33,145 nt of DNA from the NCBI GenBank assembly GCA_025358355.1, contig JANYJX010000013.1:1-33145 (forward strand). Reading direction: 5' to 3'. Below, piece after piece: positions 7,670 through 14,595 of the stretch. Below the pieces are notes generated by a model. The model had not been told where the DNA came from, did not search any database, and saw only the letters and a list, made by a program, of their open reading frames with translations. Each line of letters starts with the position of its first letter. Position 1 is the first letter of the stretch. The translations under genes were made by a program, and so were the position numbers. The stretch is from Actinomycetes bacterium (GTDB taxonomy: Bacteria > Actinomycetota > Thermoleophilia > Gaiellales > Gaiellaceae).

Positions 7670-8212
7670 TCATCCGCGGCCGTCAGGCTTGTTCCTCTCT
7701 CGGAGGCGCACCTCGAAGGGCTCGCGGATCTCACCGACGACCCTGCGGTGCAGCGCTTCACGCGCATCCCCGTGCCGCCACCCGCCGGCTTCGCTACGAC
7801 CTGGCTCGTGACTTTCGAGCAGGCGCGACTCGACGGAACGCGCGAGTGTTTTGCGATCCTAGATTCGCTCGATTCGAGTTTCCTCGGTGCCGCGGTGGCG
7901 CCCCGCATCGATCGCCAGGCGGCGACGGCCGAGCTTGGCTACGTCGTCCTTCCCGCTGCGCGAGGCCGGGGCGTCGCGGTGGACGCACTTCGCCAGCTCG
8001 CTACTTGGGCCTTCGCGGAGCTGGGGATGCTTCGGCTCGAGCTGCTGATCTCCGTCGTCAACGAGCCGTCGAAGCGCGTGGCGGAGCGGAGTGGTTTCAC
8101 GCGCGAGGGAATCCTGCGTTCGTACTACCTGAAGCCGGGGCTCCGCGAGGACACGGAGATCTGGTCGCGGCTGCCCGGTGATGCCGAGCCCAAATGGGAA
8201 CGAGAAAAGTAG
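7661..8212 (+). CDS. GNAT-family N-acetyltransferase (RimJ/RimL-like)
   Basis: 183-aa acetyltransferase of the GNAT superfamily using acetyl-CoA. The acetyl-CoA-binding motif A is GYVVLPAARGRGVAVDAL (about residues 88-105), followed by NEPSKRVAERSGF and REGILRSYY, typical of the RimJ/RimL branch that acetylates protein N-termini, drugs or small amines. The actual substrate is unknown. The start is taken as TTG 7661 because no ATG or GTG precedes the conserved region close enough; the region GGCGAGG just before it could act as a weak ribosome site. It lies 9 nt after pepT and may be cotranscribed with it. It ends inside a palindrome shared with the convergent HxlR gene. Confidence 0.85.
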   Translation: MTRSSAAVRLVPLSEAHLEGLADLTDDPAVQRFTRIPVPPPAGFATTWLVTFEQARLDGTRECFAILDSLDSSFLGAAVAPRIDRQAATAELGYVVLPAARGRGVAVDALRQLATWAFAELGMLRLELLISVVNEPSKRVAERSGFTREGILRSYYLKPGLREDTEIWSRLPGDAEPKWEREK

Positions 8213-8235
8213 GGCGAGGCAAGCCTCGCGCCTAC
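8209..8235. terminator. Palindrome shared by two convergent genes, copy 2
   Basis: Left arm GTAGGGCGAGGC (8209-8220), centre AA, right arm GCCTCGCGCCTAC (8223-8235): about 12 bp with one bulge. Its outer TAG/CTA bases supply the stop codons of both the GNAT gene (8210-8212) and the HxlR gene (8234-8232). It is probably a bidirectional terminator, though there is no T-tract. Confidence 0.6.
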
Positions 8236-8594
8236 GCGGGTGGGGTCAGCTCGTGCGGACCGCAGCCGAGCCACTCGTGACCGAAACGGCGCATCTCGCC
8301 GACGAGCGGGAGGAGCGCAGCGCCCTTCTCGGTCAGCTGGTACTCGACCCGAGGAGGCGATTCGGCGTAGCTGCGGCGGATGACGATGCCTTCCGACTCG
8401 AGCCAGCGCAGCCGCTCGGCGAGCGTGCGCGGGCTGATGCCGTTACACGAGTGCTCGAGCTGAGTGAAGCGGCGCGGGCCTTCGGAGAGATCGTGGACGA
8501 GCAACACCGTCCATTTCGAGCCCACAATCTCCGCGCAGGCCGCCACGGAGCAGGTCTCAGCGCCATGGACGGAGAGCATTGTGCGAGAAGCCAC
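8232..8594 (-). CDS. HxlR-family winged-helix transcriptional regulator
   Basis: 120-aa MarR-like winged helix of the HxlR family. The family signature is intact: CAEIVGSKWTVLLVHDLSEG, then FTQLEHSCNGISPRTLAERLRWLESEGIV as the recognition helix region, and YQLTEKGAALLPLV for the wing and last helix. N-terminal cysteines (CSVAAC) could be thiol sensors, as known for some HxlR proteins, but that is inference. The GTG at 8594 was chosen because TACACT ends 6 nt before it; an ATG at 8579 would remove five residues. A GGACAT inverted repeat lies 58-104 bp upstream and may be an operator. The target genes are unknown. Confidence 0.88.
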   Translation of the reverse strand: MASRTMLSVHGAETCSVAACAEIVGSKWTVLLVHDLSEGPRRFTQLEHSCNGISPRTLAERLRWLESEGIVIRRSYAESPPRVEYQLTEKGAALLPLVGEMRRFGHEWLGCGPHELTPPA

Positions 8595-8600
8595 ACTCCA

Positions 8601-8606
8601 AGTGTA
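8601..8606 (-). promoter_or_regulatory. -10 element (TACACT) of the HxlR gene
   Basis: TACACT on the minus strand ends 6 nt before the GTG at 8594. A weak TTCGCA lies about 17 bp upstream as a possible -35. Confidence 0.5.
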
Positions 8607-8651
8607 CGACTGGTGGCTGATGTTGCGAACGGCGGACGTGTCTCGTTTGGC

Positions 8652-8698
8652 CATGTCCGGTGTCAGAGGAGGGACATTGACCGCAACGGACATGTCCT
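8652..8698. promoter_or_regulatory. GGACAT inverted-repeat cluster, possible operator
   Basis: CATGTCCG (8652-8659) is inverted at 8688-8695 as CGGACATG. The right copy is part of the 10-bp palindrome GGACATGTCC (8689-8698), and another GGACAT lies between them. The cluster is upstream of the HxlR gene in otherwise gene-free sequence (8607-8735). Binding by HxlR is a guess. Confidence 0.4.
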
Positions 8699-8735
8699 CC
8701 GGCTAGCGAGCACGCTTTCGGTCTGCGTCGATCCG

Positions 8736-8758
8736 GCTCGTTCGGCCATGGCCCGAGC
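8736..8758 (-). terminator. Hairpin downstream of the amidohydrolase gene
   Basis: GCTCG (8736-8740) pairs with CGAGC (8754-8758), enclosing GGCC-AT-GGCC. It lies 25 bp past the amidohydrolase stop. There is no T-tract, so this is only a candidate. Confidence 0.3.
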
Positions 8759-8782
8759 GGCCGTCCTTTCTGCGCCGAACCG

Positions 8783-10309
8783 CTAGTCCCAGGGGGGTGG
8801 GTTGTGCACCCAGCGGCCGCCGACCATCGTCGCTACGACCTCGATCTCGCTCAGGTCCTCGGCTGACGCTGTCACCGGATCGCGGTTCAGCACGACGAGA
8901 TCCGCGAGATGGCCCGGCACGAGGGAGCCGCGTCGGCGTTCGTCGCCGGCCAGCCATGCCGGGTTCACCGTTGACGCGATCAGCGCTTGCTCGACCGTGA
9001 GCGTCTCGTCGGGATGCCACGCGTCGCGCTCGTTGATCGTGCGGAACACGCCGGCGCGGATACCGGCCAAAGGATCGAGTTCCTCGACGGGCGCGTCCGA
9101 GCCGTTCGCGACGACCGCGCCCGAGTCCCACAGCGAGCGGAACGCGTAGGCGCCGGCGGCCTTCTCGCCCCAGAAGCGATCGGCCAGATCGCGATCCGAC
9201 GGCGCGTGCGCGAACTGCACCGAGCAGGCGATGCCAAGCTCGGCGAAGCGCGGGATGTCCTCCGGCGCGAGGCACTGGCAGTGCTCGATCCGATGGCGAA
9301 GGCCGAGCGGCTGCCACAGGTCGCGGGTCGCTTCGAACGCGTCGAGCGCGGCCCGGTTCGCTGCATCGCCGATCGCGTGAACCGAGATCGGCCAACCCGC
9401 CGCGGCGCCGGCGCGGATGATCTCGGCGAGATCGTCGCCCGACGTGATACGCACGCCGGAACCGTCGAGCATCCACGCGGTCTGCGAGCCGAGCGTCCCG
9501 TCCATGAAGCACTTCAGGTAGCCGAGCCGGAGAAAGTCGTCGCCCATCCCCGCGCGCAGGCCTAGCTCGGCAAGGGCCGTAACACGATCGGCGGGGAGCG
9601 ACTGAAACACGCGCATCGTCAGCCCTTCGCGCTCGTGGATTCGCCCGAAGATCGACGCGGCGCCGAGCCAGCCGTCCTTGTCGTGCACCGATGCGACGCC
9701 GCGGCTGTTCGCCAACCGAATCCCCACGCGCGTCGCGTCGACCCACTCGCTCTCGGCGATCTGGACGAAGCGCTCGCGGAAGCGCCAGGCCGATTCCTCG
9801 CGCAGGATTCCGGTCGGCTCACCGGTGGCGTCGCGCTCGACGACGCCACCGGCGACCTGCAGCTCACCACCGGCGAGCGCGAGCGCGGCCGAGTTGAGCC
9901 ACAGCGAGTGGTAGTCCTTCGCCCAAAGCGCGGTGGGCGTCGAGCCGGTGATCTCATCGAGCGCGTCTTTTGTCGGCTTAGGCTCCCAGCTGGCGTCGCG
10001 CCAGCCTGTGCCGCGGATCCACGTGCCACCCGTGGTGTGTCGGCGAACGCGATCGAGCGCCTCCGCGAGGCTAGCGGCGCCGTCGAGTCGGACATCGTTC
10101 TGCGCTAGAGCCCACGTCGGGAAATGGACATGCGCGTCGGCGAAGGCGGGGAGGACGCACCGACCGCGCAGGTCGACGCGGTCGGGCGTTGGCAGCGCCG
10201 ACTCGTGCGTTCCGACGCCCCCCGCCACGAGCGGGCCCGCAAGAACAAGTGACGCAGTCGTCGGTAGCGCCGGGTCCATCGTCCGGATCACGCCGTTCGT
10301 CAGGAACAC
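8783..10309 (-). CDS. YtcJ-like amidohydrolase (amidohydrolase family 3)
   Basis: 508-aa metal-dependent hydrolase with a TIM-barrel amidohydrolase core and a small beta-sandwich formed by both ends. Motifs: DAHVHF (HxH, residues 60-62), LKCFMDGTLGSQTAW (family-3 strand), SVHAIGDAANR (His ligand), RHRIEHCQ, and GSDAPVEELDP with the catalytic aspartate. It starts with the family-typical VFLTNGVIRTMDP, which supports GTG 10309; AGGG lies 5 nt before it. Substrates of this family are mostly unknown. The gene begins 7 nt after the cupin stop, so the two form an operon. Long antisense frames on the plus strand here are coding shadows. Confidence 0.92.
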   Translation of the reverse strand: MFLTNGVIRTMDPALPTTASLVLAGPLVAGGVGTHESALPTPDRVDLRGRCVLPAFADAHVHFPTWALAQNDVRLDGAASLAEALDRVRRHTTGGTWIRGTGWRDASWEPKPTKDALDEITGSTPTALWAKDYHSLWLNSAALALAGGELQVAGGVVERDATGEPTGILREESAWRFRERFVQIAESEWVDATRVGIRLANSRGVASVHDKDGWLGAASIFGRIHEREGLTMRVFQSLPADRVTALAELGLRAGMGDDFLRLGYLKCFMDGTLGSQTAWMLDGSGVRITSGDDLAEIIRAGAAAGWPISVHAIGDAANRAALDAFEATRDLWQPLGLRHRIEHCQCLAPEDIPRFAELGIACSVQFAHAPSDRDLADRFWGEKAAGAYAFRSLWDSGAVVANGSDAPVEELDPLAGIRAGVFRTINERDAWHPDETLTVEQALIASTVNPAWLAGDERRRGSLVPGHLADLVVLNRDPVTASAEDLSEIEVVATMVGGRWVHNPPPWD

Positions 10310-10316
10310 AGCGGCC

Positions 10317-10667
10317 CTACGTGGTCTTGACGATCGTGTACGTCTTGCGGATCGTCTCCGTGACATCCCACGAGCCGGACCAACCATCAGGGCAGAACAT
10401 GACGACGCCAGGCCGCAGCTCGGTGACGACGCCGTCCGCATCCGTGATCGTGCCGGCGCCTGCGACGAAGTGCATCGACTCGTAGACGCCGATCTTTTCG
10501 CCGTGGAACGAGCCCGGCGTCACCTGCCAGATGCCGATCTCGACCCGGCCATCGTCCGAGATCACCTGCCACGACTCGTACGGCTCGCCGGCCGTCGCGG
10601 TCGGGACCGCCCGACCGGAAGCAAGCTCGGCGGTGAGGACATCGTCGACGGTAGCTTCGTCAGTCAC
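10317..10667 (-). CDS. Small single-domain cupin (EutQ/DUF861-like)
   Basis: 116-aa single-domain cupin. The core runs from about residue 35 to the end: YESWQVISDDGRVEIGIWQ, then GVYESMHFVAGAGTITDADG and VMFCPDGWSGSWDVTETIRK, characteristic of the DUF861 cupin group found in EutQ and ureidoglycine-related proteins. The usual cupin metal histidines are mostly absent, so metal binding is uncertain. The start is GTG 10667, with TAGGGT ending 8 nt before it. It is the first gene of a two-gene unit with the amidohydrolase and is divergent from the small secreted protein at 10719. Confidence 0.82.
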   Translation of the reverse strand: MTDEATVDDVLTAELASGRAVPTATAGEPYESWQVISDDGRVEIGIWQVTPGSFHGEKIGVYESMHFVAGAGTITDADGVVTELRPGVVMFCPDGWSGSWDVTETIRKTYTIVKTT

Positions 10668-10675
10668 TGGGGCAG

Positions 10676-10681
10676 ACCCTA
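10676..10681 (-). promoter_or_regulatory. -10 element (TAGGGT) of the cupin-amidohydrolase operon
   Basis: TAGGGT on the minus strand ends 8 nt before the GTG at 10667. It lies back to back with the divergent -10 at 10704. Confidence 0.5.
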
Positions 10682-10703
10682 GCCGAACAGGCCGCCACCG
10701 GTC

Positions 10704-10709
10704 TACGCT
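10704..10709 (+). promoter_or_regulatory. -10 element (TACGCT) of the secreted-protein gene
   Basis: TACGCT ends 9 nt before the ATG at 10719 and 12 nt before the second ATG at 10722. There is no Shine-Dalgarno. Confidence 0.4.
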
Positions 10710-10718
10710 GCGAAACAC

Positions 10719-11105
10719 ATGATGCGCCGAAACCTTCAGCTTCTGGCCGTCGTCGCAATCCTGGCGCTCGGGCTTATAGCATCCGCTGCGGCGCGCCGGC
10801 CGCCGACGCCGGCCGAGCGATCCGCGATTGTCCGCGCGTTGCCGAAGAGCTACCGAGCGTCTATCGCCAAGACGCCGGTCGGTTGCGTCACCCTCATCAC
10901 GCATGTCTCGACGAACGGCCGATTCGCGCAAGTGACGCCGAGGTTCTCGCCCCGGTCGGTATGCGTCCGTTACGCGAGTGACGGGTTCTTCCTGCTGAAA
11001 CGCGTCACAGCGGGAACGTGGAGGACGATCTTCGACGGCTCAGACCAGCCTTCCTGCGACCTCGGCGTGCCGCTCGACCTGATCAGCTGCGCCGGCTATC
11101 ACTAG
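10719..11105 (+). CDS. Small secreted protein of unknown function
   Basis: 128 aa. Residues about 3-25 form a signal peptide (RRNLQLLAVVAILALGLIA) with a likely cleavage in the ASAAA region. The mature part begins RRPPTPAERSAI and contains four cysteines, which could form two disulfides outside the membrane. I recognise no named domain. Two adjacent ATG codons are possible starts. It is followed after 7 bp by the convergent metalloprotease-like gene. It appears to be an extracytoplasmic protein of lineage-restricted type; function is not assigned. Confidence 0.75.
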   Translation: MMRRNLQLLAVVAILALGLIASAAARRPPTPAERSAIVRALPKSYRASIAKTPVGCVTLITHVSTNGRFAQVTPRFSPRSVCVRYASDGFFLLKRVTAGTWRTIFDGSDQPSCDLGVPLDLISCAGYH

Positions 11106-11112
11106 CGATATC

Positions 11113-11775
11113 TCAGCGACGCGGCAACCCGGGCGGCGCCAGCGGTAGCTCGGTGGGGAAGTCGCGCGTCTCGGGGTGAATGTCGAGCGCGGTGCCGGCG
11201 CGGCAATCCGGTGTCGCGTAGCCGTCTACTTGATGCGGTTCGAGCGCGGCCATGGCGTAGGCCGCGAGCTCGCCCTCGCGTTGCGGAGCGCCGAGACGCC
11301 ACGTGACGTACGCGATTGCCTGGATCGCGTAACAGTTGGTTGTGACCTCGTCGATCACACCGGCCGTGTGATAGCTCTCGTGCGCGAGGATCAGCAGCGC
11401 GTAGACGGTCGGGCTGGCCTCCCGCTCGCACGCGCGTCCGGGCGGGAGCGGGTCGGGTTGCGCCCAGTCGATCTCGGCCAGGCAGTCGAGTGCCGCGTGA
11501 TGCCGCGAATGGGCGAACGCGTCGAGGCGCTTGCACGTCGGTCGCGTGAGGAAGATCCGCGGCCCGGGCAGGCCGTTCGCGCTGAAGTGCACCTCGCCCT
11601 CGCGCGCCTCCACATCGACGAGAGACGAGAGCCAACCCTGGCAATCGACCTGGATCGGGTGGCCCGCGATCGACGAAGCGACGGGGCGCAGCTCGTGCTC
11701 GACGCGGATTGTGCCCCACCACATCCAGCCGAAGAAGGCGAGCGGGAGAGCCAGGAAGACGCCAGCGAACTTCAT
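11113..11775 (-). CDS. Membrane-anchored HExxH protein, putative zinc metallopeptidase
   Basis: 220 aa. An N-terminal hydrophobic helix (about residues 4-21, FAGVFLALPLAFFGWMWW) is followed by an extracytoplasmic domain with six cysteines (45, 81, 98, 116, 148, 191). LAHESYHTAGVIDEVTTNC (130-148) contains HESYH, an exact HExxH zinc-peptidase core. Asp142/Glu143, or a later acidic residue, could be the third ligand. I do not recognise a named peptidase family. The gene follows the conserved secreted protein by 36 bp on the same strand. Peptidase activity is inferred from the motif and its hydrophobic helical setting. Confidence 0.7.
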   Translation of the reverse strand: MKFAGVFLALPLAFFGWMWWGTIRVEHELRPVASSIAGHPIQVDCQGWLSSLVDVEAREGEVHFSANGLPGPRIFLTRPTCKRLDAFAHSRHHAALDCLAEIDWAQPDPLPPGRACEREASPTVYALLILAHESYHTAGVIDEVTTNCYAIQAIAYVTWRLGAPQREGELAAYAMAALEPHQVDGYATPDCRAGTALDIHPETRDFPTELPLAPPGLPRR

Positions 11776-11811
11776 GCAACCGCTAGCGGCGCGACGACCT
11801 CCTGGGCTGAG

Positions 11812-12735
11812 CTACTTGCGCTTCGGCTTCTGCGGCGTCAGTGACGACGTGTCGACGACTTCGAAAGACGACCCCTTGACCTGGCCGAGCGTCGATAGGT
11901 CGCTGTTGTCCCAGCCGGGGTCGGGGGCGCCCGAGATGAACCAGTTGGAGCCGTTGTCGGCGACCATCATCCCGTAGGTCTTCAGCGCCTGGAGCACAAC
12001 ACGCGCCTGCGGTGGGAATGTCGAGATGTCGAAGCTCGCCGTCAGTCGCAGGCGGAGGCCCATCGGCGGCAGGGACGGATCGATAAGTGAGCTCGCGAAG
12101 TGGCGCGCCGGCCAGACGTACGCCCGCCGCGTTCGCGAGACCGTGAAGCGGAGAGCGTGGTCGATGCGTCCTGCCGCCACCTCGTCGTAGCGGGCGAGGC
12201 CCGGCAGAATCGGTAGCCCCGCGGCATCCGCGGACGTCCAGCCGGCAGGCCGGAGCTTCTTCGAGGTGAGGCTCCAGATCGCGCCCGAGCCCGCGTGCCA
12301 ACCCTTCGACGTACGGGTCAGCGTGTAGAGCTCGTAGAGCTCGCACGCGTCGCGATCGACGAGGATCGCGTGCCGATCGCTGCCGCCCTCGGTCTTCACT
12401 CCCTTGGGGATCGGGTACGGGCCTTTGTCGCTCTCGTCGGCGTAGTCGAACGAGACAGCCGAGCGGGGAGTCGCTTTGCCGACAACGGTGATCGGGATGC
12501 CGATCGGGGAGCCGTCCCACAGGCCGGAGCCGAAGTCGGGATGCAGGCGGCCGCCCGCTCCGATCGAGCTCACGATTGAGCTGGAGCCGGCAGCGACGGG
12601 AAGGCTGTCGACGCGCTGGTTCCAGGCGTTCGTGGTCGGGAAGACAGGGCACTGCGGGGCTCGCGGCAATCGTGCTGCGGAGGCGGCGCCGACGACGACG
12701 AGCGCAAGGGCTGAGAGGGCGACGAGGTGGCGCAC
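11812..12735 (-). CDS. Conserved secreted protein of unknown function
   Basis: 307 aa with a signal peptide (VRHLVALSALALVVVGAASA). The mature protein has the strongly conserved blocks of a widespread actinobacterial secreted family of unknown function: CPVFPTTNAWNQRVDSLPV, DYADESDKGPYPIP, DRHAILVDRDACELYELY, PAGWTSADAAGLPILPGL, AYVWPARHFA, PPMGLRLRL and YGMMVADNGSNWFISGAPD. The family identity rests on recall of these blocks. The start is GTG 12735 with GAGG 6 nt upstream; a longer open frame beyond it overlaps the PLD gene and is not used. It is the third gene of the HhH-GPD, PLD, secreted protein group. Confidence 0.85.
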   Translation of the reverse strand: MRHLVALSALALVVVGAASAARLPRAPQCPVFPTTNAWNQRVDSLPVAAGSSSIVSSIGAGGRLHPDFGSGLWDGSPIGIPITVVGKATPRSAVSFDYADESDKGPYPIPKGVKTEGGSDRHAILVDRDACELYELYTLTRTSKGWHAGSGAIWSLTSKKLRPAGWTSADAAGLPILPGLARYDEVAAGRIDHALRFTVSRTRRAYVWPARHFASSLIDPSLPPMGLRLRLTASFDISTFPPQARVVLQALKTYGMMVADNGSNWFISGAPDPGWDNSDLSTLGQVKGSSFEVVDTSSLTPQKPKRK

Positions 12736-12788
12736 TGCGAGCCTCGTCGGTTTGACGGCGCGGACGCGCGACCCTCGATCGGGGTGGA

Positions 12789-13835
12789 TCAGGCTGGGAC
12801 GATTGCGGCCGGGTAGCGCGCGCGGATCGTGTCGATGAATGCTGCGAGCTGGTCGGCGATCGGGGCGCTCTCGATCTCGAGGACGTTCTCCGCGTTCTTC
12901 TCGCCCGAGCGGGACAGGTTGAACGAGCCGATGAAGACGATGTCGTCGGCGACGACGCATTTCGCATGCATGAAGTCGTGAACGCCGCCGCTCGGCGACC
13001 ACGGTGTCGACGGCTTGCCGGAGAACGACAGCTTTTGGAGCACCGTCTGGAGGAGCGGGATCTTCCAGCCGCTGACGCCGTTGTCGCGCCATTGTTGGAA
13101 GACCTGCGTGACCTGCGTCTGATCGACGATGCCGGCGACGTCGCAGGTGTGTGCAGCGGCGATCTCGGCCATCGTCGCGAGGATCGGGCCAGAGGTGAGG
13201 ACGGGCGACGCGATGCGGATCCGGCGACGGGATTGTGCGAGCCGCTTCGCGATGCGGTGCGAGAGGTCGTCGCCATGGCCCGGCGTGAACCACGGCTGGA
13301 TCGTCACACCGTCGACGGTGGCGGGGCGCGGGTCGACCTTGCCCGAGTTCTCCACGATGCCGGTGCTCCAGAGCTGTTCGAAGTCGAGGGTGTAGGCATA
13401 CGCGAGGTCGGTCGAGCCGACGCGGACGACGACGTTCTCCTGCCGTGTCCACGAGTCGTTCGTCCAGTTGAGCGAGCCCGTCCACACCGCGGCGCCGTCG
13501 CGGATCACGTACTTGTGGTGCATCAGATCGGGCACGCCGGCGATGCCGCGGCTGTCGACCGGGAGCGACTGGATGTCCTCCGGCTTGCAGGTCGGCGGCG
13601 GCGGGACGGCGATCGGGCCGGGGTGGTCGACGTTGAACGCGATTCTGATCGTGACGCCGCGGGAATTCGCGTTCGTGAGCGCAGAGTGGACGATCGTGTC
13701 GGCCTCGTCGTCTAGGCGGAGGTCGTACATCGCAAGGTCGAGGGTCTTCTCGGCGCCGTCGATGAAGGCGGCTGCTTGTTTCGCGATGTCGGTGGCGGCT
13801 TGGCCGCCGTCGGTGAGCGTCTCGACCTCGAGCAC
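12789..13835 (-). CDS. Phospholipase D-like protein with two HKD motifs
   Basis: 348 aa. Two copies of the PLD catalytic motif HxKx4D are present: MHHKYVIRDGAAVWTGSLNW near residue 105 and MHAKCVVADDIVFIGSFNLS near residue 290, each with the downstream GS-N. The two half-sites form one active site in this superfamily, whose members hydrolyse or transfer phosphodiester bonds in phospholipids or nucleic acids. No signal peptide or membrane segment is seen, so a cytosolic nuclease-type role is as likely as lipid chemistry. GTG 13835 lies 3 nt after the HhH-GPD stop, implying coupled translation with a DNA-repair-type gene. Confidence 0.88.
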   Translation of the reverse strand: MLEVETLTDGGQAATDIAKQAAAFIDGAEKTLDLAMYDLRLDDEADTIVHSALTNANSRGVTIRIAFNVDHPGPIAVPPPPTCKPEDIQSLPVDSRGIAGVPDLMHHKYVIRDGAAVWTGSLNWTNDSWTRQENVVVRVGSTDLAYAYTLDFEQLWSTGIVENSGKVDPRPATVDGVTIQPWFTPGHGDDLSHRIAKRLAQSRRRIRIASPVLTSGPILATMAEIAAAHTCDVAGIVDQTQVTQVFQQWRDNGVSGWKIPLLQTVLQKLSFSGKPSTPWSPSGGVHDFMHAKCVVADDIVFIGSFNLSRSGEKNAENVLEIESAPIADQLAAFIDTIRARYPAAIVPA

Positions 13836-13838
13836 TGG

Positions 13839-14405
13839 CTAGCCGGCCTTGGCCGCGCGCATTTCGGCCTTGCGCGCGCGCTTCTTGGCCTGGTAGTCAG
13901 CGAGGGCTTGGGGCGAGTCGACGGCACCGAGGCAGGCGTGGGGTGGGACGAGCGGGTCGGCGATCGCGACGCCAAAGCGCAGCGCGAGGACGGAGCCAAG
14001 TGCGGTGATCTTCATCGGCCCGTAGCCGGGAAGCGCTCCGATCCGCTTCTTCAAGTCGGCGGTGTCCGTTGCCTCCGTCCAGAGGTGTTCCGCGTGGCCG
14101 TCGTACTCGTCGACGACGTGCGCGGCGAGCTCCTGGACGCGCGTCGCCATCGAGCCCGGGAAGCGGTGGATCGCGGGGCGCTCGCGGAAGATCTCGAGCA
14201 GCCGGTCGGGGTCGGTCGCGGCGATCGCCTTCGCGTCGAGCGTCCCGAGGCGTTGGCGCAGCTTGAGCGGCCCGGCGAACGCGCTCTGCACGGTCACCTG
14301 CTGGTCGAGCGCGAACCCGATCAGAAGGGCGAGCGGGTCAGCCGCGAGGAGCGCGTCAGCCTCGGGATCGCCGGTGAAATGGAGCGCGGCGGGTCCCTTC
14401 GGCAC
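13839..14405 (-). CDS. HhH-GPD-type base-excision repair protein
   Basis: 188 aa. It matches the actinobacterial HhH-GPD-type repair family: LHFTGDPEADALLAADPLAL at the N-terminus, IGFALDQQVTVQSAFAGP, a HRFPGSMATRVQ block, and the helix-hairpin-helix region KRIGALPGYGPMKI. These proteins resemble DNA glycosylases such as AlkA and EndoIII but are short, with no Fe-S cluster cysteines. Substrate and catalytic residue are not established for this subfamily. GTG 14405 is preceded by TAGGAT ending 6 nt upstream. It leads a minus-strand group with the PLD-like and secreted proteins. Confidence 0.85.
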   Translation of the reverse strand: MPKGPAALHFTGDPEADALLAADPLALLIGFALDQQVTVQSAFAGPLKLRQRLGTLDAKAIAATDPDRLLEIFRERPAIHRFPGSMATRVQELAAHVVDEYDGHAEHLWTEATDTADLKKRIGALPGYGPMKITALGSVLALRFGVAIADPLVPPHACLGAVDSPQALADYQAKKRARKAEMRAAKAG

Positions 14406-14411
14406 GTGGCG

Positions 14412-14417
14412 ATCCTA
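14412..14417 (-). promoter_or_regulatory. -10 element (TAGGAT) of leaderless type
   Basis: TAGGAT on the minus strand ends 6 nt before the GTG at 14405. No Shine-Dalgarno is seen. Confidence 0.5.
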
Positions 14418-14520
14418 GCGTCTACTGGCTGTTTGGGACGAGCCGAGAGCTGCGAGCAGTTTGGCCGCATGCATCCAGGCGTGAGCGGCAAAACGAGTCC
14501 GCTGCCAGCCGTCTGCTCTG

Positions 14521-14551
14521 GCCACGGCCAGGGTCTGACCCCGGCCGTGGC
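14521..14551. terminator. Long GC hairpin between two minus-strand operons
   Basis: GCCACGGCC (14521-14529) pairs with GGCCGTGGC (14543-14551). Inside, GGGTC and GACCC extend the stem after a single A-C mismatch. It lies 45 bp past the DUF1028 stop and about 100 bp before the HhH-GPD promoter. Terminator is the likeliest role, but there is no T-tract and a dispersed repeat is possible. Confidence 0.5.
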
Positions 14552-14595
14552 TCGTAGGGTCATGGCTGGGAAGCCCCTGGGTGGCGGGGTCACTG

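Noticed and set aside
11812-13485. 557-codon minus-strand frame extending the secreted protein upstream
   Set aside because: The extra 250 codons run through the PLD-like gene in another frame; a signal peptide starts at GTG 12735 with a Shine-Dalgarno.
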